From the NCBI GenBank assembly GCA_016210785.1, contig JACQTN010000524.1, positions 1 to 6,027 on the forward strand: a DNA stretch of 6,027 nucleotides. Reading direction: 5' to 3'. The stretch's first letter is position 1; every line of letters begins with the position of its first letter. Positions 5,140 to 6,027 of the stretch are shown here, piece after piece. The position numbers and the translations under genes were made by a program. Under the pieces are notes generated by a model. That model made no database searches, was not told the origin of the DNA, and worked only from the letters and a program-made list of their open reading frames with translations. The stretch comes from Armatimonadota bacterium (GTDB lineage Bacteria; Sysuimicrobiota; Sysuimicrobiia; Sysuimicrobiales; JACQTN01).

Positions 5140-6006
5140 ATGGACGTCGGCGTTATCTTCATCGTCCTCCAGCTCATCTACCTGGAAGGGATTCTCTCCA
5201 TTGACAACGCGGCGGTGCTGGCCGCGCTGGTCTCTGACCTCCCCCAGCATGAGCCCATCTCCTGGCCGCGCGGGCTGGGATGGCTGCAGCGCCCGGTGCA
5301 CCGCATGCTGGGCGGGCAGCGCATGGCGGCGCTGAAGGTGGGGTTGTTGGGCGCCTACCTGGGACGGGGACTGATGCTCTTCGCGGCCAGTTACATCATC
5401 CGCAACCCCTGGCTGATCTTCCTGGGTGCCCTCTACCTGATCAAGCTGGCCTGCGAACAGCTCGGCGCGCCCCCTGCGCAAGATGACGAGGCTGCGGAGA
5501 TGCCCGCGGTGGGCAAGGGATTTTGGGCCGTCGTGGTCGCGGTGGAGCTGGCGGACCTGGCCTTCAGCCTGGACAACGTGGTGGCCGCGGTGGCGCTCTC
5601 CAACGAGCTGTGGGTGGTCATGCTGGGCGTCTTCCTGGGTATCGTCACCATGCGCTTCGCTGCGGGCATCTTCGTCTACCTGGTGGACCGCGAGCCGATC
5701 CTGGAGCGGGCCGCCTACATCCTGGTCCTCAACATCAGCCTGGAGCTGCTCGTGGAGCGCCTCACGGGGTTCCACTTCGGCGACGCGGTGAAGTTCGCCG
5801 TTTCCGCGGGCACCATCGTGGTCGCGGTGGCGTACACCCGCGTCCCCATCCTCCCGCGCATCGGGCAGAGGCTCCGCTGGGTGCGGCCGGTTCTCTACCG
5901 CATCAACCAGGGGATGGTGCTGGTGCTGCGGCCGGTGGCCCTGCTGGCCGGCCTGCTCTTCGGCGGGCTGCGCGCGGGCGCCCGCCTTTTCTTCCCTTCC
6001 TCCTGA
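5140..6006 (+). CDS. TerC-family integral membrane protein (likely metal ion exporter)
   Basis: This 288-residue multi-spanning inner-membrane protein belongs to the TerC family, whose studied bacterial members are linked to manganese export, metal loading of exported proteins and tellurium resistance. Seen: the two paired family motifs with acidic residues inside membrane helices, EGILSIDNAAVLAAL (16-30) in the first helix and VELADLAFSLDNVVAAVALS (135-154) in the middle of the protein. LGAYLGRGLMLFAA (70-83) matches the conserved G-x-x-x-R helix. Hydrophobic segments lie near 5-30, 66-85, 90-105, 127-151, 157-181, 191-205, 218-233 and 258-275. Between the first two helices is a polar loop (32-62) with a tryptophan-containing stretch that looks longer than in short family members. 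GAGG lies 6 bases before the ATG. It has its own promoter and stands alone; no other metal gene is in view. The exact ion cannot be told from sequence. Confidence 0.92.
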   Translation: MDVGVIFIVLQLIYLEGILSIDNAAVLAALVSDLPQHEPISWPRGLGWLQRPVHRMLGGQRMAALKVGLLGAYLGRGLMLFAASYIIRNPWLIFLGALYLIKLACEQLGAPPAQDDEAAEMPAVGKGFWAVVVAVELADLAFSLDNVVAAVALSNELWVVMLGVFLGIVTMRFAAGIFVYLVDREPILERAAYILVLNISLELLVERLTGFHFGDAVKFAVSAGTIVVAVAYTRVPILPRIGQRLRWVRPVLYRINQGMVLVLRPVALLAGLLFGGLRAGARLFFPSS

Positions 6007-6027
6007 CCCTGGGAGCCCGTCTCAGAA

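Noticed and set aside
3973..6006. A plus-strand open frame of 677 codons that runs into the TerC gene, looking like a long fusion protein.
   Set aside because: Its first part is antisense to the surface-protein gene and has an Arg/Asp/Gly/His-rich, low-complexity composition typical of G+C-rich shadow frames. TerC has its own promoter, ribosome site and ATG at 5140.

Overview
The window is about two-thirds G+C, and the codons of its real genes end mostly in G or C. It reads as a chromosomal stretch from a high-GC bacterium. The copper-amine-oxidase-N (stalk-type) surface protein, the TerC protein with a short leader and a recognisable -35/-10 promoter, and the good Shine-Dalgarno sites would fit an uncultivated high-GC Gram-positive-like or thermophilic lineage (Armatimonadota or Sysuimicrobiota-like, or deep Firmicutes relatives). 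That placement is inference only; no marker gene is present.

Layout. (1) Positions 1-472, minus strand: the start of a secreted PQQ-type glucose/sorbosone dehydrogenase-like protein running off the left edge. (2) Positions 473-968: about 500 bases without an intact recognised gene. They hold a 30-bp hairpin, a G-tract cluster, a 40-codon minus-strand frame with a good ribosome site but an in-frame UGA at codon 8, and a set of 20-29 bp direct repeats. (3) Positions 969-1148 plus: a 59-residue small protein of unknown function. (4) Positions 1227-2612 plus: a metal-dependent amidohydrolase of the deaminase/chlorohydrolase type, in which the glutamate expected after the strand-5 histidine is a valine. 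(5) Positions 2626-2697: a diverged second copy of the amidohydrolase 3' end, the stub of a lost paralogue. (6) Positions 2698-2904: a convergent intergenic region with two strong hairpins. (7) Positions 2905-4962 minus: a secreted 685-residue protein with a CuAO-N domain, a proline linker, two tandem ~145-residue repeats and a C-terminal beta-helix-like region. (8) Positions 4963-5139: a divergent promoter region with a 9-bp inverted repeat and a good sigma-70-type promoter. (9) Positions 5140-6006 plus: a TerC-family integral membrane protein.

The genes do not form one obvious pathway. The small protein and the amidohydrolase are probably co-transcribed (78-bp gap, same strand). The surface protein and terC are divergent and may share a control region. 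I see no CRISPR array, tRNA, rRNA, transposase, phage gene or defence system. The points most worth a second look are the UGA-interrupted short frame, the relict amidohydrolase C-terminus, the amidohydrolase active-site change and the layered surface protein.
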